Shown piece by piece: positions 48,301-59,249 of a stretch of DNA of 64,000 nucleotides (positions within the stretch are counted from its first letter, which is position 1; each line of letters starts with the position of its first letter). Origin of the DNA: Galaxea fascicularis (taxonomy: Eukaryota; Cnidaria; Anthozoa; Scleractinia; Euphylliidae); the NCBI GenBank assembly GCA_948470475.1, contig OX419343.1:18675704-18739703 (forward strand), written 5' to 3'. A program made the translations under genes and the position numbers. The notes under the pieces are model-generated. The model made no database searches and was not told the DNA's origin. It saw only the letters and a list, made by a program, of their open reading frames with translations.

Positions 48301-51300
48301 CTGGAGCTTCATCCAAAAGCTGGCTGGGGACAGACAGCTGTGGTCTGTGAGTTCCTTTGTTGCTGCCCTGTGTGCCAGTGCAAGATAGGCAGTAATTGAG
48401 TGAGTGAATGAAAAGTTCACAATTTGTAAAATAAGGGAAATTGACACCACTAAAATTAGGCACTGAAAGGTAATGAGTCTTTATCAATAGCATTAAATGC
48501 CCAGCCAATTACCTTTTTTCTTTCCAGCTCATTTTCTTTGTCTTCGTTGTCACCTACAAAAAGAAAATTTGAAAAATAGTCAGTCAAGTGACAAACAGTC
48601 AAAGGTGGCCAAAAAAATGGGTAGTACAGTGTTGAAACTCACTCACTCACCAATGCAAGTGTGAAAAGAGGTGCACGAGTACTGATCAGTTGATCACTGT
48701 GACTGTGGATTGCAACATGAAAATGATTGATGATTAAGTGTTACCTTTCGCTTTCTTGTCATTTGTCTTTCTTTTTTTCTTAGGGGGTTGCTGATCAGCT
48801 GAAAAATAAATCCCATTAACTACATATCAATCATACACCTTCGTAGTCTTTTGCAATAAGAACAAAACTCACAACAATGTGCACATAATATTATTTCTTC
48901 AATGGTTATTAAAATCCAAGACATAACACCACACGGTAAAATGAAATCTAAACCAAATCACTTAGTTATTTAACAAAAAGAAGCCTAAGCCATGTATAAG
49001 TATTATACTGTTATAAAACACACCAGGGAAATGTAGAAAGCGCCTGCGGCTCGTGTTTTCTACATTTCTTGAGTGTTCACAAATGTCCAGAGTGTTTTAT
49101 TACAGTGTAATACATGGCTGTGACTTCTTCATTTGCTTTATGATGTAGAGGTAAGGTGGTGAAAAACAATAAAACACTCTGATAAAACATGGATTTTAAC
49201 CAATCAGAGCAAGAGCAGGGTCCTATCTATATTTTTAAAAGTAAAAACAACAGCATGAGGAATAATGGGTAAAAAACTTACCGTTATCACCCTTCCCTTG
49301 ATTTCTGGAAGTCTCTGCCTCCTCTCTGTCCTCACTATTATCTACATTAGGTCAATTTGAGACAAGCCAAGTGGTTAGCTTTCAATACAATTAAGGAACA
49401 CAAAAATAAAAGAACTTGTAATACAGTTAATGCTCAAGGTAACCAACCAAACGTGCAGCAGTCAAACCCAACTGAACAACATTTTATTGTTCAAGTGATT
49501 TTAGGTTTTATTTCATTTGATTGAATGAGTATACTGAAATTAATATGAGATTTTTTAAATACACTTGGATTGAATCAAAATAGTATTTTTGTGAAACTGG
49601 TTTACATTCTATGCTTTTCTTTTTTACCTTGCTCCCATACATTTTCCCTCACTTTCTGGGATGGGTTCCATTTTCTTTTACTGCTTTTATCACCTGGGAA
49701 AATAATAAAATTGCTTCTGATTATAAATGTAGTTGTATGTTGCATTATTTTATATTTACAACAAGTGAGTCTATAAACATCAAAAATTAAAACTTTACCG
49801 TTAACATCACCGTGAGCGTCAGCAACTTTCTTAACCAAATTTGCCTCAAACTCCAGAGCCTTAGCCTTTGTTCCTTAAACAATAAAGAATAAAAAGACTT
49901 AAACCTTTTTCCTGACCCTTTTCAAAGAATGATAATGCAGCATGGAGAGTTAAGCAACTTTAAGTGGATAAAATTTCTCAATTAGCTTTTAAACTCCCGC
50001 CAATTGTTGCCCAGTTAATTTGAAGAAAGGCCGGTTAAGTTTTTTGGAATGTGGACTTTGGTCTGTGAGCCGATTTAAACGGCCATCTAAATTAAAGCTC
50101 ACTCTCGGTCTCGGTTTGCAAGTTCTAAGTTTAAGAAAATTCGACCTGGAGTATAAAGAGAATATTTAAAAAGGTAATCGAAACAAAATTGTTTCTTTTA
50201 GTTAATAACAGAGAAAGGCTAAACGGACTTGTGCTGCGTACAAAGGTCTGATTTCTCATCGTAATCCGGGCCGTAATGGCCTGCCGCATTTACGTGCATG
50301 TGATGCTTTCAATGTTTTGAATTTCAGCGCCTGGATAAGTGCATCTTAAAGCCTGAACCATTAAAGAGTTAAAGGTACATGTACTACTTAGCACTCACCG
50401 CATACTTTCAAAATTTCCGCCTTGTAAATGGCAATCTTTCCTTTACTAATACCCGCCGATACATCTACCGTACTGCCTTCTTTCAGTTCGACGTTCTCGC
50501 CAACAACTTTTTTTTCATTAACGACACTTACGCTATTTTCGTTCACCCATTGAACAACAATGAAAACCATCTTAAGTTAATTGCAGATTGAACGCGAAGA
50601 AAGAAAGTTTAAGTGCAATCGAATATTCCACGCACAAGCGACCAACCGAGAAGATTGAAAAAAGGCGCCAAAGTCACGTGAAATCATGCTTCGTGTGATT
50701 GGTTCACATGAGAGAATCCGCTGGATTAACCGATTGCAGTATCAATAAATCAATGACGGGTGGCATCCTGAACGATCCATGTCTCGAGGATGGATCCAAG
50801 TTGTGTTGGAAATAGTGCGGGAAACCCACTCTATACAGAGATAAATCACGAGAATGGAACATCGTTTAGATGCTCGATTTGTTGCCGATCGTTGTCGAGG
50901 AAACAAAGGATCGAAAGGCACTTAAGTTCTGTCCACGGCAAAGGTAAGAAATTGATCCATATTTTCGAACTGTTCTTGCATTCAAGAGGTTTTAAAATTA
51001 TTTTCATTAAGTCTTTATTTAATCTCTTTGTTCTCTAATAGTGGAATATAGCAAACGAAAGTATAAGAAATACCTTGATGTTCCCAGTGTTCCAGTACCA
51101 AAGTCGACCAAATATGACCTCACGAAAAATTCAAACTTGTCTTCACCATCCAACTCATCTTCTTCGTTGACACTTCAGTCTTACTTTTTTGCTCAACAAG
51201 AAATCGAAAGGGAACAAGATCATTGGACGTCATGTGAATATGAAGGCACATTACAGGAAATAGAGAACGCTTATTCGGAGTCCCAAACCAGCTTGGAGAA

Positions 51301-54300
51301 AATCGAGAGCACGGGCACTGTAAATGAAAATGAAGCCGAAACACTACCTTCTTGTGAAGCATTCACATGTTGTTCAGGAGACACTGACAGCGAGTGTGGT
51401 GAAATTTCGTCCGACAGTGACGCTGATTCAGTAGCTTCTGGGTTTTTGTCAGAGTCTGGGGGGGGGGGACTCAGATACCGATTGCCAAGATTCAGTCGAT
51501 TTGCCTGATGATGAAGCACAGAATGACAGCCTCCCACGAAAATCATTTTCAGCCCAAGAAGAAGCCTGTATGTCTATTCTTGCATTAATTGCAAGACACT
51601 GCATCACGATAGAGGCTGCAAAAGATACATGTATCATTGATTTGTTGAAATTGATCTGCCCAGCAAACGAGCTATTGCAATCTTTAACTTACTCAAATGT
51701 ACAGGAAGTGTGTGGAAATTGTACTGTTTTCACCTATGACATTTGTGAAAATTGTCTCGGTCTGTTTCCAACAAACGTGGAGGATCAAGTGGTCTGTTCA
51801 ATGCCAGGCTGCAATGGGTATGTACATATCAGCACTTTGTGGGCATATATAATTTGGAATACATCTGCTCAATAAATTACTGTTGTGGTGCGTCATTAAC
51901 CATTATTCATGCAAGAGTCTTTAACTGTACCCAAATTCACAATTAGCCCATCAGAAGTCTAGTGTTGACTGCATGCACTGGTATCCTATGATATCAAGTC
52001 ACTGACCTGATATTGCACAATACCAAGGATTTTGGGCTGAATTTGGGTATTGTAAATAACTAATTGTACCTTATTGTTATGCTTAGGTGGCTTATCAGAA
52101 TTATTTTGTCTTGGCATAGAGTAGTTTTGGCTCCACTGCATCTCTCCAAAATATGAACCATGGCTCCACAAAACTCACCTGATGTGCCACTGAAACATAC
52201 CAAAAAGGTACAATTACACATAAATTTGAAATCACTGGCTTGTCATTACATGATTTCATGGATTTTGTGCAATGACCAGGTGCCACAACTCAAATTCACA
52301 GTTGTACTTCTTTTTAACTTTGTTGATTAAAAAGTTTTCTTTTCCATCGGCCTCATGAGTCTTGTCAAAGCTGTAGTAAAGGTTGCAAAGAACTATTTGG
52401 TCATTTGAAGAACTTGTAAATGTCATAGTTTGTATTTTTGTGTGTACATGATTTCCTTAAGATGAGTTACACACAGTCACTCAAGATGAAAGCTAAATCA
52501 AAGGGACAAATGTCAGCCTGGTTTCTGAAGGCATGTGAAAAATCTAAAACAAACGCAAAACATGTTGCTCTGTTCCTTAGGAGTCCTTAATTAATATAAA
52601 TGTAATCACCATTGTAGGAAACGGAAGTTGTGGTCTCAATGTGCACAACGCGGGTGCCCACCTGGTTGACTATGTTGAAGGCTGGGGGCCACTTTGGGCT
52701 TGGTCCACCTTTGGCTTCGAAGATATGAATGGGACACTCATGGATTTTTGCCACGGCACTGGAAATGTTTGTAGACAGGTAAAAAATGCCATTCATATTC
52801 TTTAGTCAAATTAAGCTTGATAGGTCAATCTTTTGACCTTTTTTGTTTTAATAATAAAAATTTTTATCACAGAGTGACATACAGTGAAAAATTACCCAGT
52901 AAAGGAGCGACTTTTTTTCTAAATTATTGACTGACACTGTATTGTTTGTAATCTCAGCTGATTTGGATGTTGCATGCCCAGAGCCGTCTTATGAGTGATG
53001 TTGAGCTAATCACAGCTGGAGCAACCAAGGAGTTTATAACAAGAATGCTGATCACAAAAAGAGGGTATATCAACCATGATTGGGTTTTAATTGTATAGCT
53101 CTCTAGTTTTTAAACAAGCAATTAGAAATAATGATATGATATTTTACTTGCAGAAGCATTTAATAATGGTCTCTATGCTGAATTAAAGTCTCTACATAAG
53201 CCATAGTAGCTTAGCAGTTTGGTTCTTAACTTCCATTTCTGCAACAATGAAGGGACTTGAGTATTGTTTGTCTCAATTGGATGGGAAGCTAGTCCATCAC
53301 GGGCTACTTCCAAACTTATGACAGGTTTCCATGACAATTTGAAAGTATAGAAATATGCTAATTGGTGAAAAGAGGCAGTGTGAAATCATGTCTTGTCAAA
53401 TAACTAATTTGCGAGGGGCTCAGAATGCTAAACAGTTAGGCCTCCACTTCTCTGGAGTATATTCCTGGTGACTGCTTTACAGCAAGGTAGATAATGGCTT
53501 AATCTACATCTGAACTCTTCATTGGTATTATGACATGATTAATGTATTAATTAATTTGTTTACAGGTTGAAGAACCTTAAAGGTGCTAAGGATTGTCAGG
53601 TTGCTGGAGGAGCAAAAAAGCTGGAAGGGCTTCCAGTACATTTGGTGAATGAAGTCCTTTGCAAGTGTGGACCTGACAACTTCAACGTCTTGAGAATTGT
53701 GAGGAATGGGCAGGTTTTTTTCAGTCGGGAATACACTCGAATGATCAAGAGAAATGCCTCTGTGGTCTTGTTGTCAAATGGGAGAGTGGGAGACAAATTT
53801 CTTTATTTGGAACAAGGAGTCAGGAAGAATACTTGTGGTATATAAAGTAATAGAGCCCAACCTGGACAACCCATTCTTCTTTGATGATGCTGGTTGTCAC
53901 ATTCTACGAATGAAGTCTCAAAGGTACTCCATTAACCTCAATACTTATTTAACAGAGTCACCCAAGTAATAATAGCAATAAATAAAGTTACTTCTATTAA
54001 CAATAAACAGATATTTCAGTTGAAGACATAACTCTAAAAAAAAGTCTTTAAAACTATATAATTATATACGAGCTTGGACATAATAATTATATAAACTGTG
54101 AAACAAATTATTACCAACCAATATTCAGAAAGAGGATAAATTTAGTATATTAAAGTGTTTGTTGAAAACTCAATATTTTGGGCTTCCTTTTACTCCATCA
54201 TGAATTATTTTAAATTGTAATTTTGAATATTATTGTTTAAATGTTGTATTTTTATGTTTTATCTTCATTCTTATGTACGTGCAATATGCTTTTGATCATT

Positions 54301-55973
54301 GCTTTATGAAATTAGTGCTCTATTCACTGTATTAAAAAATATTTTGTGTATTTATATTGTATTTATTATTCATGATCAAGGGTTGTCTAATGTCATGTAT
54401 AATAATTTTATGATCTTCTAGCAATGAAACTGAACTTCAACTGGCAGAAGTTGCTGAAATTAAAGAAAAGGTGTTCTTTTTGGAAGGGAACTCTGACCAG
54501 CCATGCCTTGTACGCCTGCCAAATTTCAATGGAGTGTGTGGCTAAAGCAATTGGAGACATTACAAGCATAAAAAATATTAGGATGGAGTACAATGTAGTC
54601 TGAATAGTAAAATCCCAGCACAACAAAGGGGGTATTTACACCTGAAAAATTCAAGTTTCACTTAGGTGTTGAAGTTGTTAAAATAAACACAATTTAATTT
54701 TGTTATAGCTTATACTACATCAGTATACCCCACAACTTTTGATGTCAAAATATTGCACTAACAGTTAGTGCCTAAATGTGTTATCAACCTTGTCATACTA
54801 TTCTTCTTCTTTGAATTTTTAAAAAATGTACAAAAAATCAAGTGTTCACAGTTTAGTGTCCTCACTATATTTACATCATAGTTCTTGAATTACATTGGTT
54901 ATACTTTTAGTTTGGAGGATTGCTGGGCTATGTTTGGGGTAATATACTTAGTAAATTTACGTTAAGACTTTAGTAGTAAGTGTACCAGGCCATTCTATTA
55001 ATTTTTTCAGGCAATTAATCTCTCTGTCAGTAACAAAATTCTGATTCTCATAGATTCCCAAGAATTCCAAGTCCTGTCTTCAAGCTCGGAAGCCTTCAGA
55101 TTGAGCATTCTCAGAAATTCTCAGAAATTCCCAACAATTCCTAGAAATTCCCAGTAATTCTAAGTAGCATTTTTACAATTCCCAGATATTCCAAATAATT
55201 CCAAGGTTGTGCATTTGCTCTAATTTGCATGTCTTGGAAATTTTTGGAATTCTTAGGAATTCCAAGTTCACTGGGAATTTAGTTCGCAAGGGTTTGTGCC
55301 TTTCAACATCTACAGATGAGTTTATTGAATTGGAAGCAAACCCAGACATCTCCAAAATGACAGAAATAATCGTTTCAGGACGTCAAGAATGAAAGACAGC
55401 CACTTGAAAAATTATCTCCTCAAGAACTGGATGTAAAGCTAAGAAACTATACCACAGCCAATTTTTTCAGCTAGCTGTAGGAAAAAACAATAGAGATAAA
55501 TATGAGTAAAACTCTTCAAGGATTTACAACTTGAGTGCTACCTGAAAAACTGTGAATATAGCAAATCTAAAACCAAAACAAGGTGTGTTTAGGGAACGAA
55601 TTGCTCTAGTGTGCACTTACCGAAACTTCTGGCGGAATTTTTGATCCATCTTCAACCACTTTGCGATCATGCATCACTTCAATTTTTTCAAGAAGAGATT
55701 TCTCATTAGCTTTAAGGTCTTGCACCTCATCTTCCAAATCTTCCATTGCAGTTGTCAGTTTTTTTAGCATTTCCTCTTGAGTACTCATTTTATTGGACAG
55801 TGCGTTTATTGCATCAAATATCTTTCCTACTTCAGATGATGATATGACAATATTTGCAGCTCTGTGAGGGGAGTCTCGCTCCTACATGTAGATGTACATG
55901 AACTCGCTGAGCCTCTGTCCCTTCCAGAGCCAGATCTTCTATTGTTTCCAAAAAAAGAACCTGCTTGGGCCAT
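42376..55973 (-). CDS. Coiled-coil protein gene (C14orf93-like C-terminus), exons flanking the BEN gene
   Basis: Exons on the minus strand: 55973-55621, 44365-44304, 43941-43850, 42966-42849 and 42660-42376. Exon 1 starts MAQAGSFFGNNRRSGS, has a frame break near 55,870, and continues as a coiled coil (LKKLTTAMEDLEDEVQDLKA). Exon 2 reads ADVHLLHNNLSLDRQYKPEE and exon 3 HNMSVRHHLEEQIANEDRGY. Exon 4 is basic (YYETKRKLYLQSLPENRQK). Exon 5 has ISDEEDGPEGNWIIRSPRWR and RANELMSCLQRRI and ends YHYLNHDSESD. The GPEGxWxxRxPRWRS block reminds me of vertebrate C14orf93. Junctions 1-2, 2-3 and 4-5 keep phase. Junction 3-4 is off by one base. If exon 1 truly belongs here, its 11-kb intron contains the whole BEN gene. 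Exons 2-5 alone are safer than the joined model. Confidence 0.5.
44040..44137. mobile_element. TTAA-flanked MITE, 98 bp (copy 2)
   Basis: TTAACCCTTTCACTCCCAAG at the left is mirrored exactly by CTTGGGAGTGAAAGGGTTAA at the right. It is the same family as 35,422-35,531, in inverted orientation, and is nested in an intron inside the CACTA element. Confidence 0.88.
45330..45480. repeat. Array of GGAATT-type short repeats (left)
   Basis: Repeated words such as AAAATTCCCAAAAATTCATA, GGAATTTCTGAGAATAACTT and GGAATTTTTTGGAAAATCTG follow each other over 150 bp. A matching array lies at 55,050-55,290, also inside the CACTA element. Confidence 0.6.
45660..45692. repeat. CAAAA microsatellite
   Basis: Five to six tandem copies of AAACA lie beyond the 3' end of the BEN gene. 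Confidence 0.8.
45817..50570 (-). CDS. BEN-domain protein gene, ten exons, CACTA cargo
   Basis: Minus-strand exons: 50570-50399, 49873-49799, 49693-49628, 49341-49282, 48798-48746, 48553-48513, 48096-47357, 46646-46587, 46477-46303 and 45920-45817. All introns are GT-AG and phases match. Exon 1 starts MVFIVVQWVNENSVSV, with the same overall layout as the genes at 1,460 and 8,396. Exon 5 has a PPKKKRK nuclear signal. Exon 7 is Thr/Pro/Ser-rich and then forms a coiled coil (FEELKGEVEGLRSEVKHLKR). Exons 9-10 make the BEN domain (LKVLLYKMFTVDEVRLSSLK, then ALDREKLDLIY and YGCTRAVVDNFIRGEQRKLR) and end KKQS. BEN domains bind DNA or chromatin partners. The only lesion is a one-base frame change in exon 7 between about 47,690 and 47,590, which may be an unrecognised intron or an error. 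Otherwise the gene looks intact, unlike most of the window. Confidence 0.75.
46771..46942. mobile_element. MITE, about 172 bp, with 9-bp flanking duplication
   Basis: GGTGGGTCTAAAACACAGGT is mirrored by ACCTCTGTTTTAGACCCGCC with a couple of mismatches. GCCTGAATC occurs directly outside both ends (46761-46769 and 46944-46952). A second inner inverted pair is AACACTGGAACAACCTTAAC with GTTAGGGTTGTTCCAGTATT. A 9-bp duplication fits a Mutator-like origin. It lies in an intron of the BEN gene. Confidence 0.72.
50571..50789. promoter_or_regulatory. Shared divergent promoter of the BEN and transposase genes
   Basis: Only 219 bp separate the BEN gene's ATG (minus strand) from the transposase ATG (plus strand). 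The region has an inverted CCAAT box (TGATTGGTTC near 50,696) and an AGTCACGTGA E-box-like word near 50,672. No TATA box is obvious, in contrast to the two BEN genes at the left of the window. Shared regulation is inferred from spacing. Confidence 0.5.
50790..54545 (+). pseudogene. CACTA transposase gene lacking its catalytic middle
   Basis: Exons: 50790-50943, 51042-51817, 52618-52778, 52958-53064, 53566-53932 and 54422-54545. Exon 1 starts MDPSCVGNSAGN and has a C2H2 finger (FRCSICCRSLSRKQRIERHL). Exon 2 is acidic, then shows Cys pairs (VCGNCTVF and DICENCLGLFP). Exon 3 has the DUF4218 signature CGLNVHNAGAHLVDYVEGWG, then PLWAWSTFGFEDMNGTLMDF. Exons 4-6 are its C-terminal part, ending NGVCG. 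Between exons 2 and 3 the Transposase_21 core (catalytic Asp residues) is missing, and the phase does not match there, which suggests deletion of exons. An 11-G run at 51458-51468 shifts the frame in exon 2, and another shift occurs near 53,790. The gene would mobilise the element in an intact relative. Confidence 0.68.
55050..55290. repeat. Array of GGAATT-type short repeats (right)
   Basis: Repeated AAATTCYCAGAAATTCCCAA, TTCCTAGAAATTCCCAGTAA and TTCTTAGGAATTCCAAG words. It ends with GGGAATTTAGTTCGCAAGGG, whose TCGCAAGGG also occurs next to the left array at 45,330. Confidence 0.6.
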
Positions 55974-56289
55974 CTTTGGACTGTGGATGCCACGGATGGG
56001 CAAAACTGAAGAAGATTGAAACAGACTGAAATTAGGGTTTTTGAAAACTGTTCAGCTTAACCGTTTTAGAGAGTTGATCTCTGCTGTTTGCAACTTCAAA
56101 AATAATGCTCAGGAGACATAATTATTTGTTTGTCTAATCTCTGATTTTGTCATTTACATGTAACTTCTTTGCTTACTTCAAGTTCCATAGTGATTGAGGG
56201 CGAGTAATTGGGAAAATTAAACAAAATGAACTGGAATGCCGTGACATAGCTCCTTTAACTTGAAAAAGCAATTCTAAATTCTAAACAAT

Positions 56290-57764
56290 ATGGCAATTCA
56301 AAAACAAGCAGGAGATCGATATGATGATTATCAGGACATCTGTAAGTCTTATTCAGCTCGATCAATTCAACTGTCGACGATGAATTTGGAAGAATTCATC
56401 GCAGATTTAATAGAAAGATTAAAGGAGTTTAACTCACCTCTTTCGACGCCAGAAACACCTTATACTTTTTATACAGTTTACTCTTTTTGGTGTTTCTCCT
56501 TCAAGAGATATAATGGTATACTGGGGTCATATCACAAGAACAACCATAACATTGGTAAGTTGGTACAGTGTCTTACACTGTTTAGAGAGATTTGAATTTA
56601 GCTCGTGCCTTGCTTGAATTAAATTTTTCATTGCTAAGAAAATCCCAGGAAGTATTCGTATTGTTGTGGTTCACTTCTATGCTTGGTTTAAATGTTATTT
56701 TCCTTTGTGTCAAACTAATTATCATACAATTTCTAAAAATTATAATTATCAATATACTGTAATTATTTATAACAATAATAATCATCATTGTAGTGGTTTG
56801 CTTCTATGCTTGGTGCAAAATATTAATGTTATTTTCCTTTTTGTCAAACTCGTTATCATACATAACCATACACAAAAGACAACAGCAAAGAAAACCTAAA
56901 ATGACTGAACCAAGAGTAATAGTGAACACTGAACAAGATAAGCAAACACAGCTGGTGCATTGTGTGCTTCTTATCAGACACCTTAAGTGAGCATACACGG
57001 TGTAAGTTGTAATGATACCAATAAGTTCCAATGTATTTCTGATACATGTAGGTACACAGCTGATGCGGCGATTTCTTCGAGATAATGAGCTAAGGCTCAT
57101 CACCTTCCCAGAAGAATTCAGCGACTTTCAGACGCTGCTTTTGGGTGATCAGAGAGGCACTGTGGGTGAATTACTGAACAGGGGACCTGCTATGAACAGA
57201 TCAAGCCTTTTGAGTGGGCATCAAACTACAGAGGATCAAAGCAAGATAGTTGTTCCCTTCCCCCCTGTTAAAAGAATTGCCTTAGATGAAGATGATACTT
57301 CAGAGATGAAGAAGATGTATCAGATTTTGTTTCCTGATTGTGAGATTGTTAGTGTTCAAAGGCTTTGTGACAGTTTTTCAAGAGTTCAAATCAGTGGCAC
57401 TATATACAGATGTTCTTGCAATTATGGTGTTTTCGCCGAGTGGTTTTATGGGGAACATAGACCAGGAAGAGTACATAGATTCCTATGTAATGATGTGATC
57501 TTAAAACAGGGCTCGAGAAAAAGAAGGAAGGTCACATATATCCTAGCTGAAGTTGGTTGGTTCAAGAAACATCCAGAAAAGGACTGGTATCCTGACCCAC
57601 TTGAAGTGTGGTGTACTGACTTTGAAAACTATTCTGAAATGTCTTTTATTCCAGTGATGAGAATTCACAGCCAGTGTTTAACAGTGCAGAGAAAGGTTAA
57701 GTTTGGCTATGGAAAGGAAAAAGTGACTGTCACTATTCCATTAATTGGGCAATTTAGCACCTAA
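56290..57764 (+). pseudogene. Second DUF4218-type transposase, 3' part
   Basis: Two exons, 56290-56554 and 57052-57764, join in phase to give HNIGTQLMRRFLRDNELRLI. Exon 1 has a short unrelated-looking start (MAIQKQAGDRYDDYQ) and then the family block YSFWCFSFKRYNGILGSYHK. Exon 2 runs through FPDCEIVSVQRLCDSFSRVQ, then AEVGWFKKHPEKDWYPDPLE and VWCTDFENYSEMSFIPVMRI, to the stop. This is the C-terminal half of a Transposase_21/DUF4218 protein and differs from the gene just upstream. No zinc finger or catalytic region is found before it. It may be a remnant of another element nested here, or a second transposase of the same element that lost its 5' exons. The visible frame is open. Confidence 0.62.
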
Positions 57765-59246
57765 ACATTTTTATTTTGTTATTAAGAAAATTCATGTGAT
57801 TTCTTTTCTTGTAAGCTGTACATGCATTGTATCTCATGAAGTTTCAAATAGCCACAAATATTCCATACATTGCACTTTCTTTTATTTAAGTGATCCTTTT
57901 AAGCAAGCCTTAAAGTTGTATAACTTATGTTTGTTCTTACTCATTAAAAATGAGCTTTTCCTAATATATTTCTCTTATGGGCTGTCGCATCAGTTACAAT
58001 GTTACCATATTCTATTTAAGGTAAACAAAATAAAACAACAGAAGTAGCAAAAATGACTCAACCAGTTTAAGTTGATGGCAAAATAATAATGAAAACAATG
58101 TGAAATGAAGTATCTGGGAGGAATGAAACAACTAATTGCCAGTGCCCCAAGTCGTTTTAATGTCACAATAATGCTTTGTGCCATAGAGCTAACTATAGAG
58201 TCCAAACCAGCTTTAGTGACGTGTCTCCTTCATGTGACCCAGTGGGCTCTTAACTAGCTCCGCTGCCCCTGATGGAATCACACATTTGCTGCAAATAAGC
58301 TGGCTACATCTAATGACCCAGTGACCTGACTGGTAAAAGGTCGCACAAACTAACTGGCTTAAATGTCAATAAACCCAACTCACAAGAGAAAATCCCTTAA
58401 ATCAATTCAAGAAATTTAGATAATGTTTCAGCGACTGGGGTGAAATCTTACTTATAGTAAAAGGGCATTTACATTTCATGATGATTTAAGTTTCCTTTAA
58501 GTTATCTTAAACCTATTTTTATAATATTTAAGCCTTTTTTAAGCAGTCTAAAAATATACAAGTATATCAAATAACTTTAAAGATTTAACCATGGTTTAAG
58601 TGATCCTAAAGTCTGCTAAATCAACTGAGAGATTCAGGCTTATTTTGCGATGCTTCAACCACAGCTTAAACTCGCTCAGGAATTTAAAGTTTAAGTTGAC
58701 CTTTTTCTAAGACTTGTCAATAAATTACGGTGCGCAAGCTCTTTACGTTACTAGTGTAGTAAAAGTAGGTAATTATCGTAAAGACAGTTTGCGTTTCCGT
58801 TAAAATGAGAAAAATCTCCCATAGGCACTCTACGCTTCCGTTGATTTGTGTAAAGTTTCTTAAAGGCATCATCGACTCGTTAAACGCGTGAAAATGAAGT
58901 TACAGCCTAACTTTGCACTATAATACTTCACACAGACACTGACTGAGTATATTTCGCTCAGCGCTTCTCTATACAACCACCCCACTTGATAAACGGAAGT
59001 TTTCAATCTTTTTCATAATTATGGAAGAACTGTTACCAACAATAACTGGCTGACGACATTTGTTGAAGTGTGCGTTCTGGGAAATCTACGAATGACGCTC
59101 AACAAAGGACGTTCGGGTGTATTCGAGCTGAATATTTCAGTATACTTCACGTGAGGTGTGCGCCTTGAATACCTCAGGATTATACGGAGTCATGATCAGG
59201 TATGCTAGGCTCGGATATTTCCGAATATTTTCATTTTCACGCAGTG
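57765..59246. promoter_or_regulatory. Right flank and subterminal region of the CACTA element
   Basis: No gene is seen. Between 58,480 and 58,690 many TTTAAG/CTTAAA words form a loose array. From 59,090 to the end, GTATTCGAGC, GAATATTTCAG, GAATACCTC and GAATATTTTC repeats mirror the left subterminal region, together with CACGTGAGGTGTGCGCC, which resembles the inverse of GGCACACGTGGAGTG at 40,952. Confidence 0.55.
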
Positions 59247-59249
59247 CCA

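Larger units (their letters stand above)
40902..59246. mobile_element. Giant CACTA (En/Spm) DNA transposon, 18,345 bp, with cargo genes
   Basis: The left end reads CACTGCGCAAAAAGG and the right end is the inverted CTTTTTCACGCAGTG-like TTTTCACGCAGTG. The termini start with CACTR and are flanked by the 3-bp duplication CCA, as expected for CACTA elements. The insertion splits a YqaJ-PHD-Ulp1 gene in frame. Subterminal regions on both sides are crowded with GAATAY/RTATTC motifs and GGCACACGTG-type words in inverted orientation (40,930-41,120 and 59,100-59,235). Inside, on the plus strand, are two DUF4218-type transposase remnants. On the minus strand are a BEN-domain gene and a coiled-coil gene. 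Several MITEs are nested inside. The inverted repeat is short (about 7-13 bp), so the proof rests on the combined evidence of ends, duplication, split gene and transposase type. Confidence 0.85.

Noticed and set aside
56804..57103. Cys-rich minus-strand open frame
   Set aside because: It overlaps the spliced plus-strand transposase exon and intron and resembles no known protein.
40902..59246. Maverick/Polinton element (suggested by size)
   Set aside because: No DNA polymerase B, packaging ATPase, capsid or integrase gene is seen, and the duplication is 3 bp instead of 6 bp.
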